Source: an uncultured Flavobacteriaceae bacterium (GTDB lineage Bacteria > Bacteroidota > Bacteroidia > Flavobacteriales > Flavobacteriaceae). Taken from it: a DNA stretch of 64,000 nucleotides. Both the position numbers and the translations under genes were made by a program. How positions within the stretch are numbered: the first letter of the stretch is position 1; each line of letters begins with the position of its first letter. The notes below the pieces were generated by a model, which saw only the letters and a program-made list of their open reading frames with translations, did no database searches and was not told the DNA's origin. Location: contig CANMFQ010000018.1 in assembly GCA_947497145.1 (NCBI GenBank), positions 31,879-95,878 of the forward strand, in the 5' to 3' direction. Shown one piece after another: positions 10,010-20,805 of the stretch.

Positions 10010-11092
10010 TTAGTTCGTATTTTTTTTATTTTCAATGGCATATCTTGCCTTTGCTGTAATATTTTGATCTGAAAAAAGACCTTTTTGGTGTTTTAAGTAA
10101 CCTACAATGCCAATCATAGCAGCATTATCTGTACAATATTCAAATTTAGGAATATAGGTAGACCAACCATGCGTTTTTGAAGCATTGGTAAGTGCTGTAC
10201 GAATACCAGAATTCGCTGACACGCCTCCGCCTATAGCAATATGGCTAACCTGTGTTTGCTTAACAGCTTTTTTTAGTTTGTCCATTAATATAGCAACAAT
10301 AGTATGTTGAATAGAGGCGCAAATATCATTTAAATTTTCAGCAATAAAATTAGGATTCTTTTTTACTTCACGTTGAACAAAATATAAAATACCTGTTTTT
10401 AAGCCGCTGAAGCTAAAATTTAAACCATCAACTTTAGGTTTTGAAAAAGAGAATGCGGTGGGGTTTCCTAGTTTGGCATACTTGTCAATTAGTGGTCCTC
10501 CGGGGTAGGGTAGGCCTAATATTTTTGCGCTTTTATCAAAAGCTTCGCCCACCGCATCATCGAGAGTTTCTCCTAAAATTTCCATATCAAAATAATCTTT
10601 TACAAGAACAATTTGGGTATGGCCTCCGCTAATGGTCATTGCTAAAAAAGGAAAAGGAGGAGCTGTTGTGTTTTCGTCTTCTATAAAGTGCGCTAAAATG
10701 TGCGCTTGCATATGATTGACAGCGATAAGCGGGAGCTGCAATCCCATTGCTAGTGATTTTGAAAAGGAGGTACCTACCAATAAAGAACCCATAAGTCCCG
10801 GACCTTGGGTAAAAGCTATTGCTGATAACTGTTTTTTGTCGATATTTGCGCTCATTAAGGCTTGATGCACTACCGGAATAATATTTTGTTGATGTGCTCT
10901 AGACGCAAGTTCGGGAACAACGCCCCCATAAGCCTCATGAATTTTTTGTGTAGCAACAACATTGCTTAGTACTTTTTTATTGCATAAAACAGCAGCAGAA
11001 GTGTCATCACAAGAAGATTCTATGGCAAGTGTATAAATAGTTTCTTTTCCCACAAGGTTTGGAATAAAAATTGGAGTACAAAGGTAAAACAT
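10010..11092 (-). CDS. tsaD: tRNA N6-adenosine threonylcarbamoyltransferase TsaD
   Basis: The catalytic subunit for the t6A37 modification of ANN-decoding tRNAs (Kae1/Gcp family). Visible motifs: LAIESSCDDTSAAVL at the N-terminus, the metal-binding HMQAHILAHF, ISGGHTQIVLV, LNFSFSGLKTGILYF, IAIGGGVSANSGIR and CTDNAAMIG. The ATG at 11090-11092 gives 360 aa but overlaps the TTG start of the divergent tamB by 22 bp. A GTG at 11051-11053 (Val14) would start five residues before the conserved core and leave a 17-bp gap, so the true start is uncertain. TsaB/TsaE are not in the window. Confidence 0.96.
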   Translation of the reverse strand: MFYLCTPIFIPNLVGKETIYTLAIESSCDDTSAAVLCNKKVLSNVVATQKIHEAYGGVVPELASRAHQQNIIPVVHQALMSANIDKKQLSAIAFTQGPGLMGSLLVGTSFSKSLAMGLQLPLIAVNHMQAHILAHFIEDENTTAPPFPFLAMTISGGHTQIVLVKDYFDMEILGETLDDAVGEAFDKSAKILGLPYPGGPLIDKYAKLGNPTAFSFSKPKVDGLNFSFSGLKTGILYFVQREVKKNPNFIAENLNDICASIQHTIVAILMDKLKKAVKQTQVSHIAIGGGVSANSGIRTALTNASKTHGWSTYIPKFEYCTDNAAMIGIVGYLKHQKGLFSDQNITAKARYAIENKKNTN

Positions 11093-14000
11093 ATAGTCCT
11101 ATCAAAAAACTTAGAAAAATATTGTTGCGTACCGTCTTGGTGCTTTTGCTTATCTGTGTTTTAGGTACTATAGTGCTTTCCTTGCCTATAGTTCAAACAC
11201 GCTTTGCAAAGTTTGCTACAAATTCAATTAACGAAGAATTTGGCACTAATATCAATATTGATCGCCTTCAACTATCGCTTATTTCATGGAATACTACTTT
11301 AAAAGGGGTATATGTTGAAGATTATCAAAAGGATACGCTTTTTTATGTAGATAGGTTGTCAACATCCATTTTAAGTATGCGTAATCTTGTTTCTGGGACA
11401 TTAGAATTGGGTGATATCGCTGTTGATTCATTAAATTTTAAGCTAAAAACCTATTATGGTGAAAGGGATACAAATTTAGAGATTTTTATAGATAAACTTG
11501 ATGATGGTAAGCCTAGAGCACCTGGTGTTCCGCCTTTCTTTTTTTCGTCATCTAATGTTGAGATAGCGAATAGTAGATTTAAACTGATAGATGAAAATTT
11601 AGAAACACAAGAAATGCTAAATTTTAAGCATTTAAATATTTCTGCAAATGATTTTCAAATACTAGGGCCAGATGTAGCAGCTGATATTGAAACATTGTCT
11701 TTTTATAGCAGTAGAGGATTGTACGTCGATAAGCTATCGACAGATTTTAAATACACCAAGCAGCAAATGCGCTTTGATTCTTTGAGGATTGAAACGCCAA
11801 AATCAACATTAAACGGTAATCTTGTTTTTGATTATGAAAGAAAAGATTTTGGAGATTTTTTAAACAAAGTTCAGCTAGTAGCAGCATTTGAAGAATCGAA
11901 AATCGCTTTTGATGAGATTAATTTGTTTTACGACAATTTTGGTAGTGGCAAAGAGGTGTTGTTTTCGAGTCACGTAAATGGAGTTTTGAATGATTTAAAT
12001 GCTGAAAAACTATTTGTACAATCTGATAATACGGGTATACGTGGAGATTTTAATTTTAAAAATATGTTTAGCAAAACCAGGCCTTTTGTACTAGACGCTA
12101 AAATTAAAAAAGGTATTACCAACTATTATGAATTACGATCTTTATTGCCCAATTTTTTAGGAACATTACCCGCAACTTTTAAGAAGTTGGGACAATTTAC
12201 TATACGTGGTGATGCCCGCGTTAGTGAGACAGCTATTGATGCCAAAATAAATTTGAATTCTGATGTGGGAAGCAGCTATGCTGATTTGAGGTTAACTGAT
12301 ATCAATAATATAGCTAACGCGAGTTACGATGGTTTTGTTTCGTTGATAGATTTTGATTTGGGTAGTTTTGCAGGTACTGATATTTTGGGTAAAGCCAATT
12401 TAGATTTTAAGGTAGAAGGAAAAGGTTTTGTCAAAGAAAATTTAAACACAGAGGTTGTTGGGCAAATTTATACGTTAGATTTTAATGATTATAAATATGA
12501 AAACATTAAAGTTTCAGGACTTGTAAAAGATCAATTATTTGATGGTTCGTTGGTTGCTGATGACAAAAATTTACAATTTAGTTTTAAGGGCTTGGCAGAA
12601 TTTGCGGAAGCTAATAATAATTTCAATTTCATTGCTAATGTAGGTTATGCTGATCTAAAAAAATTGAACTTTATTAAGGATAGTGTTTCCATTTTCAAAG
12701 GAAAGGTGAATATGGACGTTACGGGAAATACACTTGATAATATTGTTGGTGATATAAAATTCACGAAAACAAATTTTCAAAATAAGAACGACACCTATTA
12801 CTTTGAAGATTTTAAGGTTTCTTCCACCTTTGAAAATGATTCTGTGCGAAAGATAGACATCAATTCAAAAGATATTATTACGGGTTACGTAAAAGGTAAA
12901 TTTAAGGTAGAAGAGTTAGGAAAATTAATACAAAATTCATTGGGTACGGTATATACTAACTACCGCCCGTTTAAAATTTCTGATGGCCAAACGCTGGCTT
13001 TCAATTTTAAAATTTACAATAAAATTGTTGATGTCTTTTTTCCTGAAATTAAGTTTGATCCAAACACCTTTATTAAGGGTAGTATCGTTGCTGATGAAGG
13101 TGATTTTAAATTAAATTTTAAATCGCCCAGTATTTCTGCATTTGGTAATGAAGCGGATAAGATTGAGGTTAAAATAGATAATAAAAATCCACTTTTTAAC
13201 ACCTTTGTTTCTGTTGGTGATCTTTCTACAACTTATTATGATGTGAAAGATTTTAGTATGATAAATACCACGTTAAAAGACACCTTGTTTTTTAGGGCAG
13301 AGTTTAAGGGAGGGAGTGAATATAATGATAGTTACAATCTTAACTTCTACCATACTTTTACTAAAGACAAGAAGTCGGTTATTGGACTTAAAAAATCAAA
13401 TGTAAGTTTTAAGGGTAACATCTGGGATTTAAATAAAAACGGTGATTCTAAAAATAAAGTTGTTTTAAATAAAACGTTAGATAGTGTTACTATTGAAGAA
13501 ATTGTAATGCATAATAGTGAAAAAGAGCAAATTCGCCTTCGTGGGCAATTTGCCGATTCTACTTTTAAAGATCTTCAGTTGGAATTCAAAATAGTGTCTT
13601 TAGATAAGATAGCGCCAGTGATTGAGCACTTAGATCTTAACGGAGAAGTAAATGGTACTTTAAATGTGTTTCAAAAAGATGGTATTTACTTACCTTCTTC
13701 AAACTTGGGTATCGATAATTTTACAGTAAATGGTTTTCGTTTAGGTGATTTATCGATGGGTATTGTAGGTAATAAAGATTTGACTGATTTTGTTGTAAAC
13801 ACGCAGATATCAGATAATGGCATTGAAAAATTAGGTTTGGTGGGTAATATTGTCAATAAAGGGGAAATGCCCCAAGCGCAATTGCTAGCTAATTTTAGAG
13901 ATTTTGATCTAGCGCCATTTAGCCCTTTGGGTGATGGGGTTATTGATCGTATTAGAGGAGGGTTAAACGGAAGTGTGCGTATTAATGGCGATGTAGATAA

Positions 14001-15564
14001 TCCGTCTATGAAAGGCTTACTCACTTTGAATAATGCCGGTATTGCCGTTCCTTATTTAAATGTTGATTATAGCTTTGCTCCAAATTCTCGTGTTGTATTA
14101 GCTGATCAAACCTTTGATTTTGATCAAATAGCAATAACAGACATAACAAAACAAACAAAAGCTACGCTTAATGGTACTATTAACCATTCCTATTTTAAGG
14201 ACTGGCTTCTTGATCTTAATGTAAATACCAACAATGATCGCTTATTGATATTGAATACGGAGTATGATGAAGATGAGCTTTATTACGGAAAGGGTTTTTT
14301 AAATGGAACGGGTAGAATTTATGGTTCAACTAAAGCACTAACAATAAAAGTTGATGGTAAAACAGCTAAGGGTACCTCACTAAGCATTCCCTTAAGTGAT
14401 GTTGCTTCGTTGGGAGATTATTCTTTTATAAATTTTATCGATAAGAATAACCCTATAAGTGTAGATGAGCAAAGAGTGTTAAATGATGTTGAAGGTTTAG
14501 AGTTAGAATTTGATTTAGAGGTAACTCCTGATGCTGAAGTTGCTATTGTAACTGATGTAAAAACGGGTAGCACGCTAAAAGGAACAGGGGAGGGTATTGT
14601 GTTGTTAAAGATAAATACCAGAGGGAAATTTGAGATGTACGGTGATTTTGTAGTAGTTACGGGACAGTATCACTACAAATATGGAGGGGTGATTGATAAA
14701 ACTTTTAATGTAAAACCCGGAGGAACTATCGTTTGGGATTCTGATCCGCTGGCGGCTTTGTTAAGTATGGAGGCGGTATATTCATTAAATGCAAATCCAG
14801 CGCCATTACTTGATAATACATCATATAGTAGAAGTATTCCAACCGATGTGGTGATAGGGTTGACGGGAGAGCTTGAAAGTCCTAATATTGATTTTAATAT
14901 TGAGTTTCCTAGTACTAATTCAATTGTTCGATCTGAACTAGAGTATCGCCTTCAAGATCCTACCGTAGAAGAGCGAAACGCCATATTTTTATTGGCGCAA
15001 GGGGCTTTTGTTAGTGATCAAAGTGGTATTAATGGAGCAGCTATTACGGGTAATTTAGCACAATCGGTTACGGGTTTGTTAAATCAATTGATAAGCAGTG
15101 AAGATGATAAATTTCAATTTGGGGTAGATTTTCAACAAGGAATAAGAGACAGAAATTCTGATGTAAATACCGATAGTAGGTTTGGAGTAACTGTGTCTAC
15201 TAAAATTAGTGATCGTGTGTTGTTTAATGGTAAGGTAGGTGTGCCTGTTGGTGGGGCTACAGAAACTATTGTTGCGGGTGATTTTGAAATACAAGTGCTT
15301 TTAAATGAAGAAGGTACGTTAAGTGCGAAGTTTTTTAGTCGTGAAAGTGAAATACAAAACTATTTAGCAGATCGAATAGGGACCACCCAAGGTGCAGGTT
15401 TGTCTTATGAGGTTGATTTTGATAGTTTTAGGGAGTTGTTTCATAAGCTGTTTAAGAAAAAGGAACCCCCAAAAAAGGAACCAAAACCCGCTAAAAATCC
15501 TGTTTCTGTAATGGGTAAAGATAGTCTTATTCGCTTTTATCCAAAGTCGAAAGAGATAAAATAA
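11071..15564 (+). CDS. tamB: TamB-like translocation/assembly module protein (DUF490 C-terminus)
   Basis: A 1,497-aa protein: short cytoplasmic N-terminus, one TM helix (about residues 17-39, LLRTVLVLLLICVLGTIVL), then an AsmA/TamB-type beta-rich periplasmic rod. It ends in the DUF490 domain (KINTRGKFEMYGDFVVVTGQYHYK given in pieces; PTDVVIGLTGELESP; FLLAQGAFVSD). TamB proteins bridge the inner and outer membranes and are implicated in outer-membrane protein assembly and lipid transport. The start is a TTG at 11071-11073; there is no in-frame ATG before the TM segment. The C-terminal tail (KKKEPPKKEPKPAKN) is a charged extension. It is divergent from tsaD. Confidence 0.92.
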   Translation: MEYKGKTYSPIKKLRKILLRTVLVLLLICVLGTIVLSLPIVQTRFAKFATNSINEEFGTNINIDRLQLSLISWNTTLKGVYVEDYQKDTLFYVDRLSTSILSMRNLVSGTLELGDIAVDSLNFKLKTYYGERDTNLEIFIDKLDDGKPRAPGVPPFFFSSSNVEIANSRFKLIDENLETQEMLNFKHLNISANDFQILGPDVAADIETLSFYSSRGLYVDKLSTDFKYTKQQMRFDSLRIETPKSTLNGNLVFDYERKDFGDFLNKVQLVAAFEESKIAFDEINLFYDNFGSGKEVLFSSHVNGVLNDLNAEKLFVQSDNTGIRGDFNFKNMFSKTRPFVLDAKIKKGITNYYELRSLLPNFLGTLPATFKKLGQFTIRGDARVSETAIDAKINLNSDVGSSYADLRLTDINNIANASYDGFVSLIDFDLGSFAGTDILGKANLDFKVEGKGFVKENLNTEVVGQIYTLDFNDYKYENIKVSGLVKDQLFDGSLVADDKNLQFSFKGLAEFAEANNNFNFIANVGYADLKKLNFIKDSVSIFKGKVNMDVTGNTLDNIVGDIKFTKTNFQNKNDTYYFEDFKVSSTFENDSVRKIDINSKDIITGYVKGKFKVEELGKLIQNSLGTVYTNYRPFKISDGQTLAFNFKIYNKIVDVFFPEIKFDPNTFIKGSIVADEGDFKLNFKSPSISAFGNEADKIEVKIDNKNPLFNTFVSVGDLSTTYYDVKDFSMINTTLKDTLFFRAEFKGGSEYNDSYNLNFYHTFTKDKKSVIGLKKSNVSFKGNIWDLNKNGDSKNKVVLNKTLDSVTIEEIVMHNSEKEQIRLRGQFADSTFKDLQLEFKIVSLDKIAPVIEHLDLNGEVNGTLNVFQKDGIYLPSSNLGIDNFTVNGFRLGDLSMGIVGNKDLTDFVVNTQISDNGIEKLGLVGNIVNKGEMPQAQLLANFRDFDLAPFSPLGDGVIDRIRGGLNGSVRINGDVDNPSMKGLLTLNNAGIAVPYLNVDYSFAPNSRVVLADQTFDFDQIAITDITKQTKATLNGTINHSYFKDWLLDLNVNTNNDRLLILNTEYDEDELYYGKGFLNGTGRIYGSTKALTIKVDGKTAKGTSLSIPLSDVASLGDYSFINFIDKNNPISVDEQRVLNDVEGLELEFDLEVTPDAEVAIVTDVKTGSTLKGTGEGIVLLKINTRGKFEMYGDFVVVTGQYHYKYGGVIDKTFNVKPGGTIVWDSDPLAALLSMEAVYSLNANPAPLLDNTSYSRSIPTDVVIGLTGELESPNIDFNIEFPSTNSIVRSELEYRLQDPTVEERNAIFLLAQGAFVSDQSGINGAAITGNLAQSVTGLLNQLISSEDDKFQFGVDFQQGIRDRNSDVNTDSRFGVTVSTKISDRVLFNGKVGVPVGGATETIVAGDFEIQVLLNEEGTLSAKFFSRESEIQNYLADRIGTTQGAGLSYEVDFDSFRELFHKLFKKKEPPKKEPKPAKNPVSVMGKDSLIRFYPKSKEIK

Positions 15565-15639
15565 TTTTTGCACAAATTGTATATTTTATGTTGCATTATT
15601 TGAATTAAGTCATGTTTTTATTAAACGAAAACGATTTCG

Positions 15640-15647
15640 TATGTTTG
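15640..15647 (+). promoter_or_regulatory. Candidate Bacteroidota -7 promoter element for pfkA-gap
   Basis: TATGTTTG matches the TAnnTTTG -7 consensus known from Bacteroides and Flavobacterium sigma-ABfr promoters, and lies 75 bp before the pfkA ATG. The -33 position about 20 bp upstream reads TTT rather than TTG, so the match is partial. Confidence 0.35.
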
Positions 15648-15722
15648 GCCAAAGCAAATAAGAGAAACAACAGTTCTTTAAGTCGAATAAGTTTGTTAAT
15701 TTCGCTAGCTTAATTTTTGACG

Positions 15723-17734
<2,012 letters not shown>

Positions 17735-17759
17735 TAAATTTAGTTGAAATTATAGTGTA

Positions 17760-17790
17760 CCTAAGAATAGCAGTTTGAGCTATTCTTAGG
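17760..17790 (+). terminator. Hairpin downstream of gap (probable terminator or attenuator)
   Basis: A perfect 12-bp stem: CCTAAGAATAGC (17760-17771) and GCTATTCTTAGG (17779-17790), with the 7-nt loop AGTTTGA. Only a short T-stretch (CTACTTTT) follows about 7 nt later. It could be a terminator or an mRNA-end stabiliser with partial read-through into the sugar kinase gene. Confidence 0.6.
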
Positions 17791-17812
17791 GCACTACTTT
17801 TAAAATTATAGT

Positions 17813-18664
17813 ATGATACTGATAGTTGATAGCGGCGCTACCAAGGCCGATTGGATTGCTTTAGATGAAAAAGGAAATCAATTGTTTCTTACACAAACAT
17901 TAGGGTTAAGTCCTGAAGTGTTGACCAAAGCGGTTATTGAAGATCGGTTGGCTAATAATTTTGAACTTTCTAAGAATAGAGAAAAGGTAACTCGCCTTCA
18001 TTTTTATGGTGCTGGTTGTGGTACAGATCGGATGAAAATATTTTTAAAGGATATTTTTTCCGACTTTTTTCCAAATTGTAAAGCGCATATAAAAGAGGAT
18101 ACCTATGCAGCAATTTTTTCTACGACCAAAATTGGAGTGCAGTGTATTGTTTGTATTTTAGGTACTGGTTCAAATTGTAGCTATTATGACGGACATCAGC
18201 TTTTTCAAAAAGTTACTTCACTTGGCTATATTCCTATGGATGATGGTAGTGGTAATTTCTTTGGTAGAAAATTGATTCGCGACTATTATTTTCATAAAAT
18301 GCCGCAAGATTTGGCAATGAAATTTGCTAAAGGATATGATTTGGATGCCGATGTGATTAAAGAAAATTTGTATAAGCAACCTAACCCTAATACCTATTTG
18401 GCAACTTTTGCCCGATTTTTAGTTGAAAATAAAGAACACCCCTACTGTAAAGGTGTTATAGATAAGGGCTTTCAGCAGTTTGTTAACAACTACATTATGC
18501 AATTTGAATTGGCGACAAAAGTGCCTATCAATTTTGTGGGTAGTATAGCGCATTATCTAAGAGATGAATTAACGACCGTTTTAAAACGTAATGATTTAAT
18601 AGTGGGTGTTATCAGGCAACGACCTATCGAAGGTTTGGTCGATTTTCATAAAGAAACAATCTAA
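17813..18664 (+). CDS. BadF/BadG/BcrA/BcrD-type ATPase, N-acetylglucosamine kinase-like
   Basis: A 283-aa ASKHA-fold kinase. Phosphate-1 motif ILIVDSGATKADWIALDEKG lies at the N-terminus, phosphate-2 motif VCILGTGSNCSYYDG at about residues 111-125, and the conserved IPMDDGSGNFFGRKLIRDYY at about 140-160. Bacteroidota homologues are annotated as N-acetylglucosamine kinases, which would feed amino sugars into cell-wall recycling, but the substrate is inferred. It lies downstream of gap. The decayed Tn3 element begins 86 bp after its stop. Confidence 0.85.
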   Translation: MILIVDSGATKADWIALDEKGNQLFLTQTLGLSPEVLTKAVIEDRLANNFELSKNREKVTRLHFYGAGCGTDRMKIFLKDIFSDFFPNCKAHIKEDTYAAIFSTTKIGVQCIVCILGTGSNCSYYDGHQLFQKVTSLGYIPMDDGSGNFFGRKLIRDYYFHKMPQDLAMKFAKGYDLDADVIKENLYKQPNPNTYLATFARFLVENKEHPYCKGVIDKGFQQFVNNYIMQFELATKVPINFVGSIAHYLRDELTTVLKRNDLIVGVIRQRPIEGLVDFHKETI

Positions 18665-18750
18665 CCTCCTTAAATAGGCTTGTTGGTACGTGATGATGGT
18701 AGCCGCCCGTATTCTTGCGGTAATGATGCTATGGTCTTTGGGTAGCTTAT

Positions 18751-18793
18751 GGGGTATGGTATGAAGCCCATCGGTACGAAAATGTACGCTAAG
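18751..18793 (+). repeat. Left terminal inverted repeat of the Tn3-family relic
   Basis: Starts GGGGTATGGTATGAAGCCC and ends GTACGCTAAG. It aligns to the right end with a 5-bp internal duplication (GGTATGGTAT). Confidence 0.85.
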
Positions 18794-18899
18794 GCATCTA
18801 ACCTATTGTAATCAGGCTGCTTATGTTATTGAAATCATCTCATTTAAAGGATTCTCCTTGCCGTAAACAGTCATTATTCATAAAAAACGATTGTCTTTT

Positions 18900-18938
18900 G
18901 GGACATTGCGGTTACAAAAGTGCTAAAACGTACGCTAA
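18900..18938 (+). repeat. Second, internal Tn3-type inverted repeat next to the transposase tail
   Basis: GGGACATTGCGG... ending AACGTACGCTAAG. The inner 20 bp match the outer repeats with about two mismatches, while the outer half diverges. The stop codon of the transposase remnant (18935-18937) falls inside it, as expected for the tnpA-proximal end of a Tn3 element. It suggests a second, older element end trapped inside the relic. Confidence 0.6.
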
Positions 18939-19108
18939 GGAATAATTTTTAACTTTTCATTAAGAGTTACTAAACTGCGTAATTTCCCTTTCAAGAATTT
19001 TTCTTCAATTTCAAAAGAATAATGACCTAACATATTAATATGTTTAAATATAAGTGGAGATAATCTTTCCAAATCCTCATCCTTTATTTGAACTTTAGCA
19101 ATTATCTA
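18935..19108 (-). pseudogene. C-terminal remnant of Tn3-family transposase (TnpA)
   Basis: About 55 codons are open on the minus strand, translating to IIAKVQIKDEDLERLSPL followed by IFKHINMLGHYSFEIEEK and a basic tail. The LSPLxxxHINMLGxYxF string is the signature C-terminus of Tn3 DDE transposases (compare LSPLxWxHINxxGxY). A stop directly precedes the fragment, so nothing of the catalytic domain is left. The fragment ends within the internal inverted repeat. Confidence 0.75.
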
Positions 19109-19241
19109 TCGAAATTATTTTTACTACAATAGCTATGAGGGTTACTAATCCTAACCATTGCGATCTATGGGTGCGACAGAATAAGAAACCTGCTTTGTTT
19201 TTACATCTATCTATTTTCTTGGTAATTCCAACACATCTCAT
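19095..19241 (-). CDS. Truncated Cys-rich zinc-binding-type small membrane ORF
   Basis: A 48-aa ORF (too short for usual callers) starting at ATG 19239-19241. Its N-terminal half has the pattern RCVGITKKIDRCKNKAGFLF followed by CRTH, that is C-x8-C-x8-C-x2-H. This resembles the RCxAxTKKGxxC...CxxH motif found at the start of many small prokaryotic membrane proteins. It continues into one hydrophobic helix (WLGLVTLIAIVVKIISI) and then stops. It overlaps the transposase remnant in another frame, so it looks like the front of a longer protein cut by the Tn3 deletion junction. Function unknown. Confidence 0.45.
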   Translation of the reverse strand: MRCVGITKKIDRCKNKAGFLFCRTHRSQWLGLVTLIAIVVKIISIDNC

Positions 19242-19415
19242 CGGAAGTAATTACTTTTTACTTTTAGAATTCATAAAACTTTATATCTGATTTCTATTCC
19301 CTTCTTTTACTAAGCTTCCATCGGCTACCAATCATTTACGAAATGAAAACGTCAGTTTTTCATCTGTAAAGTAGGACTTAATTCCTAATTCTTGTTCTGA
19401 ATCTTTTTCCATCGT

Positions 19416-19688
19416 TTAATTGTAATATTGTTTATGACCTAATATTTTTAAAATATACACAATTTCATTTCTTATTATAAAGTGTATTGAATATTTGAAT
19501 TGATTAAAATGTATCCTCCGGATTTGCCTATAGTACAGTTGTATTAGATAAGGATTAGCTTTTAAATATTCTAATTGTAATTTAAAATCCTCATTAAATT
19601 CATCTTCTAAATCTTTTGCACGATAGTAGCATTGAGCCGTTATCAAATCCTTTTCAGCATCCTTAGACATTCTAATTTTATAAGCCAT
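19416..19688 (-). CDS. RelE/ParE-family toxin of a type II toxin-antitoxin system
   Basis: A 90-aa protein with the family layout: an N-terminal YKIRMSKDAEKDLITAQCYY strand-helix, the central LEYLKANPYLIQLYYRQIRRI and the C-terminal YSIHFIIRNEIVYILKILGH. Family members are mRNA interferases (RelE) or gyrase poisons (ParE); the sequence alone does not decide which. Its start overlaps the antitoxin stop region by 11 bp, the usual antitoxin-first operon. It is full length while the surrounding transposition genes are broken. Confidence 0.85.
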   Translation of the reverse strand: MAYKIRMSKDAEKDLITAQCYYRAKDLEDEFNEDFKLQLEYLKANPYLIQLYYRQIRRIHFNQFKYSIHFIIRNEIVYILKILGHKQYYN

Positions 19689-19917
19689 TTCTTACCATTA
19701 CGTCTTCAATTGAAGAAAATTCAATTTCATTGTTCTCAAATTTATTCAACATATCATCCATCATTTCCGTATATTCCTTTGAAGGAACTTCTAATTTTTT
19801 GGCTTGTTCTATAGCCAAATATTCTAAATAGTTTTTAAGACTTCTGTTCTGTCTTTTAGCTTCGGCCTCTAAGGCTGAAACAACTGTTTCATCTAAATGT
19901 AATTCCTTTCGTATCAT
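19678..19917 (-). CDS. Antitoxin partner of the RelE/ParE toxin
   Basis: A 79-aa protein: an N-terminal MIRKELHLDETVVSALEAEA of ribbon-helix-helix type, then helix KNYLEYLAIEQAKKL, then an acidic C-terminal tail (EYTEMMDDMLNKFENNEIEF) of the kind that wraps the toxin. ATG 19915-19917 is chosen because the longer frame to 19971 adds only low-complexity residues across the operator. It should bind the palindromic sites just upstream and repress the operon. Confidence 0.8.
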   Translation of the reverse strand: MIRKELHLDETVVSALEAEAKRQNRSLKNYLEYLAIEQAKKLEVPSKEYTEMMDDMLNKFENNEIEFSSIEDVMVRNGL

Positions 19918-19931
19918 AACTATATAATTAA

Positions 19932-19960
19932 TATACGTACAATATACGTATAAATAACGT
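19932..19960 (-). promoter_or_regulatory. Putative operator of the toxin-antitoxin operon
   Basis: Two copies of TATACGTA (19932-19939 and 19943-19950), each with the palindromic core TACGTA, and a third half-site TAACGT (19955-19960). They lie 15-43 bp before the antitoxin ATG. Tandem short palindromes at this place are typical antitoxin binding sites. Confidence 0.55.
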
Positions 19961-19970
19961 AAATAAAACA

Positions 19971-20638
19971 TTATTTAACCTTTTGTGATATGTGCTTATC
20001 GCAATAAGCATTATCCCCTTTCTGGTCTTTATCCCAAAATAAAGCTTCACATACTTTACAATTTCTTCTTCCTTGATACATGAGGTTCTATATAAAGTTG
20101 GTTTGGATTTGATTTCACATAATTTCAATTATAGATAAACTTTTTGTTTCATCACGATAATATGTTTCTGCTAAAATTGCTTTTTTCTTTGCTTCCTTAG
20201 ATAAGCCGCTTTTTCCTCCAAACTTTACCCCTCTTTGTCGAGCGCTTTCCTGACCAGCTAATGTTCTTTCAATAATTATATCCCTTTCAAGTTCTGCTAT
20301 TCCTGAGAACATTGTAAAAATGAATTTACCGTAAGATGTTGTTGTGTCTAAAAGTGGTTCTTGAATACTTACAAAATCTATTCCCTGTTCATTAAATTCT
20401 GTAATCAGCTTTGTAAGGTGTGAAACACTTCTGGCCACACGGTCCAGTTTCCAAGTTACAAATACATCACCCTCACCTAATTTTGATAAAAGAAGTTCTA
20501 CCTTTTGCGTTTAGCTTTAGCACCGTATATTGTATCCGTATAAATATTCTTTTCTTTTACTCCATATTTAAGTAAAGCATCAATTTGTAGATTAAGTTTT
20601 TGACTTTCGTTACTTTTTCTTACGTAACCAAATAACAT
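19971..20638 (-). pseudogene. Tn3-type serine resolvase with Zn-finger-like tail, frameshifted
   Basis: The reading starts at ATG 20636-20638 with MLFGYVRKSNESQKLNLQID; the catalytic Ser is residue 9. It breaks near 20512 (AAAAGG/TAGAAC) and continues in another frame through VELLLSKLGEGDVFVTWKLD and RVARSVSHLTKLI to GKFIFTMFSGIAELERDIII, which carries the resolvase catalytic-domain E helix. It breaks again near 20125 within the HTH (SKPTLYR visible). The final frame encodes a short tail CKVCEALFWDKD...YCDKH, a C-x2-C...C-x2-H zinc-binding pattern, ending at TAA 19971-19973. At least two frameshifts make it inactive. Its position next to the antitoxin is typical for Tn3 modules. Confidence 0.8.
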
Positions 20639-20767
20639 AGTAGTTTTATAAAGTGTATAAATATAAACTTACAAATAATACCACTTTATGCTACCGAATG
20701 AGCTCAATATTTACTAAAAACAGTTATTAACTAAAAAACTGGTCATATAAATGAACTAAATAAAATG

Positions 20768-20805
20768 CTTAGCGTACATTTTAGTACCGTTGGGCTTCAC
20801 ACCCC
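20768..20805 (-). repeat. Right terminal inverted repeat of the Tn3-family relic
   Basis: Exactly 38 bp. Read inward on the minus strand it starts GGGGTGTGAAGCCCAACGG and ends GTACGCTAAG. Confidence 0.88.

Noticed and set aside
13686..14024. Antisense ORF within tamB
   Set aside because: Shadow of a long, well-supported coding region; no independent evidence.
18763..18797. GTACGCTAAG repeats interpreted as integron attC-like or REP sites
   Set aside because: The full 38-bp alignment, GGGG start, TAAG end and CTTAT target duplication fit Tn3 terminal repeats much better, and a Tn3 transposase tail and resolvase lie between them.
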